Source of the DNA: Dama dama
Lineage: Eukaryota; Chordata; Mammalia; Artiodactyla; Cervidae
Direction: 5' to 3'
Length of the DNA: 64,000 bases
Assembly (NCBI RefSeq): GCF_033118175.1
Contig: NC_083691.1
Coordinates: forward strand, 62,772,001-62,836,000
Shown here: in pieces, positions 22,009 through 31,490 of the stretch
How the letters are laid out: each line of letters starts with the position of its first letter
Numbering within the stretch: position 1 is the first letter of the stretch
Program-made: the position numbers and the translations under genes
The notes under the pieces: model-generated
Databases searched by the model: none
What the model saw: the letters and a program-made list of their open reading frames with translations, nothing else
Told to the model about the DNA's origin: nothing

Positions 22009-22724
22009 AGGCAAAACAAACAAACAAAAAGTAAGTACTAAGTGTACCTGTAGTTTGGGTATTACAGGTGGGAAGCAGGTTGAAAAATCGACTCAGCTAC
22101 CAAGAAGGACATATTTCCAGTACTTATAAGAAAAGCCAAAGAAGGCATTCATAGGGCAGAGTGAAGACCCATGTATTACAGTATATCAATGACAAACTCT
22201 CAGGTGGGGAACCAGGGACTAGCCAAAGTATATGCTAGTCTCTTTGTAGGGAAACCTGGCAGAATTTCAGGTTCTTGCTATAGACCAGTGATTTCTATGT
22301 TTCTTTCAGTTTTTTCCCTTGTTGAATGGAACTATTTTAATTTGTTTATCCTGTCCTTATTCCAACATCATATGTTAAATGTGTGGGAGGCAGATAACAT
22401 GTGATTCAGTTCAGAGATATTCAGATCCAGAGCATCCCACCTATACCTGATTTAAATCATGAGATCCTGGACTTTGAACCTGATGCCAAAACTGAGAGAG
22501 ATTTTTTATTTTCTTGGGATGGCAAAAAGTATGCAGAAGGATCCTGATCAAGAGGGAAGATAGAGTAAATTGTTATTTTCAATAAAATTAATTATAAATC
22601 ATTAAAAAATACATAAAACTATACATTTACACATCTTGCTATAAAGCTTGCAGTTCTTGCCATTATGAATGAAAAATACTTCCCTGATCCATCCATGTTA
22701 GGCTTGACATGTGAATTGTGTTGG
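22009..22724. other. Single-copy DNA, no gene seen
   Basis: AT-rich. 22425-22500 (gagatcctggactttgaacctgatgcc-like) may be part of an old LTR. Not assigned. Confidence 0.4.
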
Positions 22725-23059
22725 TTGAGAGTCCCTTGGACTGCAAGGAGATTAAACCAATCAATCTTAAAGGAAATCAACCCTGAATATTCATTGGAAG
22801 GAATGATGTTGAAGCTGAAGCTCCAATACTTGGCTACCTGGTGTGAAGAGCCAATTCATTCAAAAAGACCCTGATGCTGGGAAAAATTGAGGGTGGGAGG
22901 AGAAGGGGGCAACAGAGAATGAGATAGCTGGATGGCATTACCAACTCAATGGATATGAGTTTGAGCAAGCTCCTGAAGATAGAGAAGGGCAGGGAAGTCT
23001 GGCATGCTGCAGTCCATATGGTCACAAAGAGTTGGACACAACTTAGCAACTGAACAACA
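22725..23059 (+). mobile_element. BovB 3' fragment (ART2A-like)
   Basis: 'ttgagagtcccttggactgcaagg' to 'gagttggacacaacttagcaactgaacaac'. It begins within a few bases of the same consensus point as the copy at 20810, which may mark a truncated BovB subfamily rather than two independent truncations. Confidence 0.9.
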
Positions 23060-23061
23060 AT

Positions 23062-23250
23062 GAAATATTACTAAATGTGACTAAAGCAGAGTTTTATACT
23101 TGCTGCCATGCTCCAACTTGTTCTCTTGCATTCCTGCCATTCCCCACAAGAAGAACATGCCCCAGGTAGCTGCTGGTCCAGGAAGAAACCAAACAGACAA
23201 GGGGGAAAGATCTGATCCCAGCTGACAGTTTTGAGTCAAGATAAACTGAA
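23062..23250 (+). mobile_element. Old interspersed repeat, unassigned
   Basis: 'ttctcttgcattcctgccattccccacaagaagaacatgcccc' to 'ggtagctgctggtccagg' resembles an ancient mammalian repeat. Its continuation appears to lie at about 23847-23970, after the Bov-tA/BovB insertions. Family unknown to me. Confidence 0.4.
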
Positions 23251-23254
23251 CCGT

Positions 23255-23845
23255 GGGCTTCCCAGGTGGTACTAGAGGTAAAGAATCCACCTGCCAATGC
23301 AGGAGATGCAAGAGACACGGGTTTGATCTCTTGGTTGGGAAGATCCTCTGGAGAAGGGAATGGAAACACACTCCAGTATTCTTGCCTGGAAAATTCCATG
23401 GACAGAGGAGCCTGGCAGACTACAGTTCAGTTCAGTTGCTTAGTCATGTCTGACTCTTTGCAACCCCATGGACTGCAGCACGCCAGGCTTCCCTGTTCAT
23501 CACCAACTCGCAGAGCTTGCTCAAACTCATCGCCATAGAGTTGGTGATGCCATCCGACCATCTCATTCTCTGTCATCCCCTTATCCTCCTGCCTTCAATC
23601 TTTCCCAGATTAGGGTCTTTCCCAGTGAGTCAGTTCTTCACCTCAGGTGGACAAAGTATTGGAGTTTCAGCTTCAGCGTCAGTCCTTCCAATGAATATTC
23701 AGGACTGATTTCCTTTGGGATTGACTGGTTGGATCTCCTTGCAGTCTAAGGGACACACAAGAGTCTTCTCTTCAAAAGCATCAAAAGCTATAGTCTATGA
23801 GGTCGCAAAGAGTTGGACATGACTGAGCAACTGAGCACAAGCTGA
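23255..23845 (+). mobile_element. Bov-tA SINE split by a BovB fragment
   Basis: The SINE head and body ('gggcttcccaggtggtactagagg' to 'gcctggcagactacag') lie at 23255-23425. The tail end ('tagtctatgaggtcgcaaagagttggacatgactgagcaactgagca') lies at 23788-23845. The two parts join into one Bov-tA once the antisense BovB piece is removed. Confidence 0.85.
23426..23787 (-). mobile_element. BovB 3' fragment inserted in Bov-tA
   Basis: Antisense BovB 3' terminal 360 bp with its ttcag tail. It interrupts the Bov-tA consensus exactly and is flanked by ctacag / ctatag (23420-23425 and 23788-23793), a short duplication with one mismatch. Confidence 0.85.
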
Positions 23846-24212
23846 ACCATGCTAAGATCAGGTGCCTTCCAGCAGATCCACAGAACAGCTAATGAAAAAA
23901 AACAATGTTTGGTTCTTCAGTTGATAGATGATAGGGTTGCTTGTTTCACAAAATTATTGTAGGATAAATGCTGACTGATTTCATGTTTACTTATTGTCTG
24001 CCCCTATGGAAATGTAAGCTCTATGAACATAGAAACTTTTCCCATCTTATTCATATATGTTTTCCAGGGGACAGAAATATTCTTGGTACATATTTATTGC
24101 AGAATACTTATTTTTATGGATAACAATGAACTGTGGAAAATTCTGAAAGAGACAGAAAGACAGACCACCTGACCTACCTCTTGAGAAACCTGTATGCAGC
24201 AACAGTTAGAAC

Positions 24213-24608
24213 AGAACAGACTTTTGAACTCTGTGGGAGAATGTGAGGGTGGGATATTTCAAAAGAACAGCATGTATACTATCTATGGTGAAACAGATCA
24301 CCAGCCCAGGTGGGATGCATGAGACAAGTGCTCCAGCCTGGTGCACTGGGAGGACTCGGGGGAATCGGGTGGAGAGGGAGGTGGGAGCGGGGATCGGGAT
24401 GGGGAATACGTGTAAATCCATGGCTGATTCATATCAATGTATGACAAAACCCACTGAAATGTTGTGAAGTGATTGGCCTCCAACTAATAAAAAAAAAAAA
24501 AAGATTTAAAAAAAATAAATAAATAAATAAATAAAATTCAACATCTTGAAAAAAAAAATAAAATAAATAAAGAGTTCAGAAATAGACACATTAAAAAAAA
24601 AAAAAAAA
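24213..24608 (+). mobile_element. Truncated L1-BT 3' end with stepped poly(A) tail
   Basis: Only the L1 3' UTR is present (from 'acttttgaactctgtggg' to 'ctccaactaataaaa'). Three A-rich tracts follow, separated by unique words: 24488-24502, then (AAAT)n, then 'attcaacatcttg', another A-rich tract, then 'gagttcagaaatagacacatt' and a final A run to 24608. The flanks share agaac (24208-24212 and 24609-24613) within BovB. Confidence 0.88.
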
Positions 24609-24671
24609 AGAACTGGACATGGGACAACAGACTGGTTCCAAATAGGAAAAGGAGTACATCAAGGCTGTATA

Positions 24672-25181
24672 TTGTCACTCTGCTTATTTAACTTATATGA
24701 AGAATGCATCATGAGAAATGCTGGGCTGGATGAAGCACAAGCTGGAATCAAGATTGTCGGGAGAAATATCAATAACCTTAGATATGCAGATGACACCACA
24801 TTTTTGGCAGAAAGTGAAGAAGAACTAAAGAGCCTCTTGAAAGTGAAAGAGGAGAGTGAAAAAGTTGGCTTGAAGCTCAATGTTCAGAAAACAAAGATCA
24901 TGGCATCTGGTCCCATCACTTCATGGAAAATAGATGGGGAAACAGTGGAAACAGTGGGTGACTTTATCTTTTTGGGCTCCAAAATCACTGCAGATCGTGA
25001 TTGCAGCCATGAAATCAAAAGAAGCTTACTCCTTGGAAGGAAATTTATGACCAACCTAGACAGCATATTAAAAAGCAGAAACATTACTTTGTCAACGAAG
25101 GTCTGTCTAGTCAAGGCTATGGTTTTTCCAGTAGTCGTGTATGGATGTGAGAGTTGGACTATAAAGAAAGGTGAGTGCTGA
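24672..25181 (+). pseudogene. BovB reverse transcriptase C-terminal fragment
   Basis: A 169-codon open frame with NLRYADDTTFLAESEEEL (catalytic YADD, about residues 38-41) and the downstream thumb and connection region (KVGLKLNVQKTKIM, ...VYGCESWTIKK). It ends at a premature stop where the family continues with a basic C-terminus. It lacks the endonuclease and RT fingers and cannot act alone. Confidence 0.88.
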
Positions 25182-25560
25182 AGAATTGATGCTTTTGAAC
25201 TGTGGTGTTGGAGAAGACTCTTGAGAGTCCCTTGGACTGCAAGGAGATCCAACCAGTCTATCCTAAAGGAGATCATTCCTGGGTGTTCATTGAAAGGACT
25301 GATGTTGAAGCTGGAACTCCAATACTTTGGCCACCTGATGTGAAGAGCTGACTCATTTGAAAAGACCCTGATGCTGGGAAAGATTGAGGGTTGGAGGAGA
25401 AGGGTATGACAGAGGATGAGATGGTTGGATGGCATCACCGACTCAATGGACATGAGTTTGGGTAAACTCTGGGAGTTGGTGATGAACAGGGAGACCTGGT
25501 GTGCTGTGGTTCATGGGGTCGCAAAGAGTCGGACACGACTGAGTGACTGAACTGAACTGA

Positions 25561-27077
25561 AATGATTAAATGAAAAATATGTTTCAAGAAATTACCAATT
25601 CAACATTAGCTATTGGAGCCCTATTTGGGTATAATTCATAGTGGGCAAAGAATAGAATACTTATAGGAAAAGAAGTCTTTTGGAGTTCTTCAGAAGAAAG
25701 TATGAGATCTCCTCGAGTGGTATTGTGGATGGCTAATAGAGACAGCTGTCATGATTAGAATAGTTAAATTGGTTGAGAAAAGAGAATTATTATGAGACAA
25801 TGTCCCAGTTGTCTTTGTATCTGTAGCTCCAGCACAAAGTGAGTTCTCAGTACATGTAAGCTTAAGTATATTGACTTTCAGAGCTCATAGATGAATTATA
25901 ACCTACTTTTCCTTTAATTAGGAAGATATTTAAATGACAACAAATAATGCAGGCCTCTGGTTACTTCTTCACTCTGTTGAAATCTTACTTTGGAGAAGCT
26001 TGGTTGTGCCTTTGGGGTCAGCCTTGGAGAATATGGTACTCTTCTTTATACACAGGTTAAAAAAAAAGAAACAGAAAACAAAACAAACAAAAACAGCAAC
26101 AAAACCAGGAACTGTGCAGATATCCTCAACAAAACTTGTCTTTCAGCCTTTCCTATTGTTCAAAGCAACTCATTTTACTTTTTTATTCTGCCTTAGCAAC
26201 GCTTTCCTTTAACCCCAACATCCCAACCTTTATTTAAGGCAGTACTTCTACTGAACAGTTTGTTTTCCATCCCAGCCCTTAGTATTTACTACAGGATTCA
26301 GGTGCTAAATCCTAGGGGTAAAACATTTGAGTAAGACATAGTTCTTGCTACGAAGGTGTCTATTTGAAAAGAAAGGCAAATAATCTGATTGTGTTGTTTT
26401 CAAGGGCTACAACTGAACAGTACATCTTGAGAACACAAAGGTAGGACATCTCTGTGAAACTGAGGGACCAAGGAAGTACGGAACTTGAAGTGGAAGTAGG
26501 AGATAAAGAATGGTGATAACGATATGAGAGAAATTTCCCCAAACATGCTTTTGTTTATGCTTATGTTCACTATAGGAAAATAAATATCAAAATATCCCTG
26601 AGAGAAAATGACATGGATAAACAGATATGTATTCTAGAAAAGGGAAAAAGGAGTTTGTAGCCTTCAAAGACTCTTTCTCAGAATATGGTATTTATCCTTT
26701 ACCACAATCTCAAGAAAAGTGATGAAATGACAAGAAAACACAAAAAAGAAACTATTCTGAGAAAGAAAAAGGTAGAATCTACTGATTGAAGCAGTTTGTC
26801 CACTTGTTAAAAGTGCTTTTTTTTCAAAAGACACTTGGAGTCAGTAAAGAGAAATTAAAAAGCCAATGAAGAAAGTCTGGATTTTAAAAACAAGACCAAA
26901 TTATATAATAAAGGAAAAAAACAGGATGAAATTTGGCCTTACACAGTAAGGGTGTGAAGAGACAAAGGATTATCAGAGTTTAGAACTTTATAGAAACTAA
27001 AATAATAAAATAAAATCATGTGGGTTGATTGATGAGACAAGATATCTTGTCTTGATGAAATAGCATACAGTGAGAAA
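25561..27077. other. Single-copy AT-rich DNA
   Basis: No gene. An A/AAAC-rich run lies at 26058-26104. The frames at 25934-26212 and 25990-26196 are low-complexity products of that run. Confidence 0.5.
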
Positions 27078-27113
27078 GAGCAGTATTGCATAGGAACCTG
27101 GAATGTTAGGTCC

Positions 27114-28260
27114 ATGAATCAAGGCAAATTGGAAGTGGTCAAACAGGAGATGGTAAGAGTGAACGTCCACATTTTAGGGGTCAGTGAACTAAAATGGACT
27201 GGAATGAGCGACTTTAACTCAGATGACCATTATATCTACTACTGTGGGCAAAAATACCTTAGAAGAAATGGAGTAGCCATCGTAGTCAACAAGAGTCCAA
27301 AATGCAGTACTTGGATGCAGTCTCAAAAACAAAAGAATAATCTCTGCTCATTTCCAAGACAAACCATTCAATATCACTGTAATCCAAGTCTATGCCCCAA
27401 GCAGTAATGCTGAAAAGGCTGAAGTTGAATGATTCTATGAAGACCTACAAGACCTTTTAGAACTAATACCCAAAAAAGATGTCTTTTTCATTATAGGGGA
27501 CTGGAATATAAAAGTAGGAAGTCAGGAGCTACCTGGAGTAACAGGCAAATGTGACCTTGGAGTATAAAACAAAGCAGATCAAAGGCTAACAGAGTTTTGC
27601 CAAGAGAATGCACTGGGCATAGGAAACACCCTCTTCCACAAACACAACAGAAGACTCTACACATGGACATCACCAGATGGTCAATACCGAAATCACACTG
27701 ATTACATTATTTACAGCCAAAGGTGGAGAAGCTCTATACAGTTAGCAAAAACAAGACCGGGAGCTGACTGTGGCTCAAATCATGAACTCCTTATTGCCAA
27801 ATTCAGACTTAAACTGAAGATAGTAGGGAAAACCGCTAGACCATTCAGGTATGACCTAAGTCAAATCCCTTATGATTATACAGTGGAAGTGACAAATAGA
27901 TTGAAGGGACTAGATCCGATAGACAGAGTGCCTGATGAACTGTGGATGGAGATTCGTGACATTGTACAGGAGACAGGGATCAAGACCATCCCCAAGAAAA
28001 AGAAATGCAAAAAAGCAAAATGGTTGTCTGAGGAGGCCTTACAAATAGCTGTGAAAGGAAGTGAAGCAAAAAGCAAAGGAGAAAAGGAAAGATACATCCA
28101 TTTGAATGCAGAGTTCCAAAGAATAGCCAGGAGGGATAAGAAAGCCTTCCTCAGTGATCAGTGCAAAGAAATAGAGGAAAACAATAGAATGGGAAAGACT
28201 AGAAATCTCTTCACTTCAGAGACACTAAGACACTTTAGAGACACTAAGGGAACATTTCAT
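27114..28260 (+). pseudogene. BovB ORF2 N-terminal part: APE endonuclease remnant
   Basis: The frame opens MNQGKLEVVKQEM..., contains ILGVSELKWTGMSDF and, after a frameshift near 27400, FIIGDWN (APE catalytic block) at about 27490-27510, TWTSPDGQ and DYI (about 27660-27710), then SDHE-like NHELLIAKF at about 27780. The conserved SDH appears as SNH, a lost catalytic-site residue. The frame 27883-28260 carries the linker (VPDELWMEIRDIVQETGIK, SKGEKERY). Several indels separate these frames. Confidence 0.88.
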
Positions 28261-28264
28261 GCAA

Positions 28265-29102
28265 CTGCTAAGTCACTTCAGTCGTGTCCGACCCTGTGCG
28301 ACCCCATAGACGGCAGCCCACCAGGCTCCCCCGTCCCTGGGATTCTCAAGGCAAGAACACTGGATGAGTAATATTCCATGGTGTATATGTACCACAGCTT
28401 CCTTATCCATTCATCTGCTGATGGGCATCTAGGTTGCTTCCATGTCCTGGCTATTATAAACAGTGCTGCGATGAACATTGGGGTGCACGTGTCTCTTTCA
28501 GATCTGAATTGAAGTAAGCCAGAAAGATAAAGAACATTACAGCATACTAACACATATATATGGAATTTAGAAAGATGGTAACGATAACCCTATATGCAAA
28601 ACAGAAAAAGAGACACAGAAATACAGAACAGACTTTTGAACTCTGTGGGAGAAGGTGAGGGTGGGATATTTCCAAAGAACAGCATGTATACTATCTATGG
28701 TGAAACAGATCACCAGCCCAGGTGGGATGCATGAGACAAGTGCTCGGGCCTGGTGCACTGGGACGACCCAGAGGAATCGGGTGGAGAGGGAGGTGGGAGC
28801 GGGGATCGGGATGGGGAATGCGTGTGGGTCCATGGCTGATTCGTGTCGATGTGTGACAGGACCCACTGAGGTGTTGTGAGGTAATTAGCCTCCAACTAAT
28901 AAAAAGAGGGGAAAAAAAAAAAAAAAGAACACTGGAGTGGGTTGCCATTTCCTTCTCCAATGTGTGAAAGTGAAAAGTGAAAGTGAAGCCTCTCAGTCGT
29001 GTCTCACTCGTAGCGACCCGATAGACTGCAGCCTACCAGGCTCCTCCGTCCATGGGATTTTCCAGGCAAGTGCACTGGAGTGGGGTGCCATTGCCTTCTC
29101 CC
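28265..29102 (-). mobile_element. BOV-A2 SINE inside BovB, split by L1
   Basis: Antisense BOV-A2 in two parts: 28265-28364 (tail and most of the first-read unit) and 28937-29102 (remainder, GTGAAAGT linker and second unit). The flanks tttcatgcaa / tttcatacaa (28255-28264 and 29103-29112) are the target-site duplication with one change. BovB continues correctly on both sides. Confidence 0.94.
28365..28924 (+). mobile_element. L1-BT 3' end with 5' inversion, inside BOV-A2
   Basis: 28365-28506 is L1 in antisense: it matches window bases 5096-5237 in the same orientation as the minus-strand L1 there. From about 28510 the L1 continues in sense (ORF2 end and 3' UTR) to an A tail. About 68 L1 bases (equivalent to 5028-5095) are missing at the switch. 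The 12-bp duplication aagaacactgga flanks the whole (28353-28364 and 28925-28936). This is the structure left by twin priming. Confidence 0.95.
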
Positions 29103-30437
29103 TTTCATACAAAGATGGGCTCAATAAAGGAAAGAAATGGTATGGACCTAACAGAAGCTGAATATATTAAGAAGAGGTGGCAAGAATACACAAAAGAACT
29201 GTACAAAAAAGATCTTTATGACCCAGATAATCATGATGGTGTGATCACTCATCTAGAGCCAGACATCCTGGAATGTGATGTCAAGTAGGCCTTAGGAAGA
29301 ATCACTATGAACAAAGCTAGTGGAAGTGATAGAATGCCAGCTGAGCTATTTCAAATCCTAAAAGATGATGCTGTGAAAGTGCTGGACTCAATATGCCAGA
29401 GAATCTGGAAAACTCAGCAGTGGCCACAGGACTGGAAAAGGTCAGTTTTCATTCCAATCCCAAAGAAAGGCAATGCCAAAGAATGCTCAGACTACCACAC
29501 AATTGCACTCATCTCATATGCTAGCAAAGTAACGCTCAAAATTCTCCAAGCCAGGCTTCATTAATACAGGAACCATGAACTTCCAGATGTTCAAGCTGGT
29601 TTTAGAAAAGGCAGAGGAACCAGAAAGCAAATTGCCAACGTCTGCTAGATCATCAAAAAAGCAAAACAGTTCCAGAAAAACATCTATTTCTGCTTTATTG
29701 ACTATGCCAAAGCCTTTGACTGGGTGGATCACAATAAACTGTGGAAAATTCTGAAAGAGATGGGAATACCAGACCACCTGACCTGCCTCTTGAGAAACCT
29801 GTATGCAGGTCAGGATGCAATGGTTAGAACTGGACATGGAAGAACAGACTGGTTCTAAATAGGAAAAGGGGTAGGTCAAGGCTGTATATTGTCACCCTGC
29901 TTATTTAACTTATATGCAGAGTACATCATGAGAAATGCTGGGTTGGAAGAAGCACAAGCTGGAATCAAGACTGCTGGGAGAAATATCAATAACCTCAGAT
30001 ATGCAGATGACACCACCCTTATTGCAGAAAGTGAAGAAGAACTGAAGAATCTCTTGATGAAAGTGAAAGAGGAGAGTGAAAAAGTTGGCTTAAAGCTCAA
30101 CATTCAGAAAATAAGATCATGGCATCTGGTCCCATCACTTCATGGCAAATAGATGGGGAAACAGTGGAAACAGTGTCTGACTTGGCGGTGGGGGGGGGGG
30201 GGGTCCAAAATCACTGCAGTTGGTGACTGCAGCCAGGTAATTAAAAGACACTTACTCCTTGGAGGAAAAGTCATGACCAACCTAGACAGCATATTAAAAA
30301 GCAGAGACATTACTTTGCCAACAAAGGTCCATCTAGTCAAGGCTATGGTTTTTCCAGTTGTCATGTATGGATGTGAGAGTTGGACTATAAAGAAAGCTGT
30401 GTGCCAAAGAATTGATGCTTCTGAACTGTGGTATTGA
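29103..30437 (+). pseudogene. BovB ORF2 C-terminal part: RT remnant
   Basis: Reads linker, then KASGSDRMPAELFQILKDDA (about 29310-29370). RT fingers follow with VFIPIPKKGNAKECSDY, then DVQAGFRKGRGTR (about 29585-29625) and FIDYAKAFD-like sequence near 29700. NLRYADDTTLIAES with YADD lies at about 29995-30020. Stops occur at about 29563 and in 'gtctgctag' (about 29640-29650). A frameshift lies near 30107 and a G-run disrupts it at 30190. Dead copy. Confidence 0.9.
30190..30203. repeat. G14 homopolymer inside BovB
   Basis: Fourteen consecutive G where other BovB copies here read a T/G-mixed 'tttttgggctcc'. Likely unstable and prone to sequencing or assembly length error. Confidence 0.9.
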
Positions 30438-31031
30438 AGAAGACTCTTGAGAGTCCCTTGGACTGCAAGCAGACCCAACCAGTCCATCCTAAAGGAAATC
30501 AGTCCTGGGTATTCTATGGAAGGACAGATTTGAAGCTGAAACTCCAATACTTTGGCCACCTGATGTGAAGAGCTGACTCATTTGAAAAGACCCTGATCCT
30601 GGGAAAGATTGAAGGCAGGAGGAGAAAGGGATGACAGAGGATGAGATGATTGGATGGCATCACCGACTCAGTTGACATGAGTTTGGGTAAATCTGGGAGT
30701 TGGTGATAGACAGGGAGGTCTGGCATGCTGTGGTCCATGGGGTCGCAAAGTGTCAGACACAACTGAGCGACTGGACAGAACTGAACTGAACTGAGGGCAA
30801 ATCAAAGAATGGTACCAATAGAAATATGCCATGATTACATCCACTTCTTTTAATTTTTTAATAATCATCAGCCCATTTTGTAATTGTTATTTTCCATTAT
30901 CTTCCTTCATGTATTTTATCAATTGTGCAAAGAAATAAAGTACAACTGAAAGTACATGTAGAGGAAAAGTTCCTTGAAAATTATGTGCCTAGTTGAAATA
31001 GCTTATATTTTTGATCTTCATAATAAATTGG

Positions 31032-31060
31032 ATAGGGTAGGGTAGGTTAGGGTAGGGTAA
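31032..31060. repeat. (GGGTA)n telomere-like short repeat
   Basis: gatagggtagggtaggttagggtagggtaa: five G-rich units, one of them ttaggg. Too short and irregular to be a former telomere. Confidence 0.8.
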
Positions 31061-31110
31061 GGAGGTAGATGGTCAGACCAGAGAAGCGGATGATTTTTTA
31101 GCCATGGATG

Positions 31111-31315
31111 TGCTAAGTTGCTTCAGCCATGTCTGACTCTTTACAACCTTATGTTCTGTAGCCCAGTCCATGGGATTTTCCAGGCAAGAATACTTGGGTT
31201 GCCATTTCCTTCTCCAGGGGATCTTCCCAACCCAGGCATTGAACCCACATCTCTTATGTCTCCTGCATTAGCATTGGTAGGTGGTTGCTTCACTGCTAGT
31301 GCCACCTGGGAAGCC
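31111..31315 (-). mobile_element. Bov-tA SINE, antisense
   Basis: 'tgctaagttgcttcagccatgtctgac' to 'ggcattgaacccacatctc' and 'gccacctgggaagcc'. The target-site duplication ttttagccatggatg / ttttagtcatggatg (31096-31110 and 31316-31330) is 15 bp with one change. Confidence 0.95.
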
Positions 31316-31339
31316 TTTTAGTCATGGATGCCTGGGTAG

Positions 31340-31490
31340 AATCTAACTCATTAGTGATAGGACCTATAACAAGTCAGTTAATACCTGTCAGGCTCAGTTT
31401 CCGTCGTTTATAAAACAGGTAGATTAAACCTACCTCATAGACTTACTGTGGGGATTAAATGAGTGAAAATAAAGGCCTTGGTACATACAA
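31340..31490 (+). mobile_element. MIR SINE relic
   Basis: 'aacaagtcagttaatacctgtcaggctcagtttccgtcg', 'taaaacaggtagattaaacctacctcatagacttactgtggggattaaatgag' follow the MIR core in order. Confidence 0.85.

Larger units (their letters stand above)
24117..25560 (+). mobile_element. BovB LINE, 3' ~1 kb, split by L1
   Basis: 5'-truncated BovB starting in the RT domain ('gaactgtggaaaattctgaaag') and ending in the tandem actga tail. It is interrupted at 24213-24608 by an L1-BT 3' end. After the L1 it continues with an open RT segment. Confidence 0.94.
27078..30795 (+). mobile_element. BovB LINE, longest copy (about 2.9 kb net)
   Basis: It starts upstream of the endonuclease coding region and runs to the tandem actga tail at 30795. 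A BOV-A2 (itself holding an L1) occupies 28265-29102, and BovB reads on directly across it. In-frame stops, indels and a G14 run (30190-30203) make ORF2 non-functional. Confidence 0.95.

Noticed and set aside
24884..25453. 189-codon minus-strand frame
   Set aside because: Antisense shadow of the BovB ORF2 region.
31032..31060. Interstitial telomere
   Set aside because: Only about 29 bp and mostly gggta rather than ttagggttaggg.
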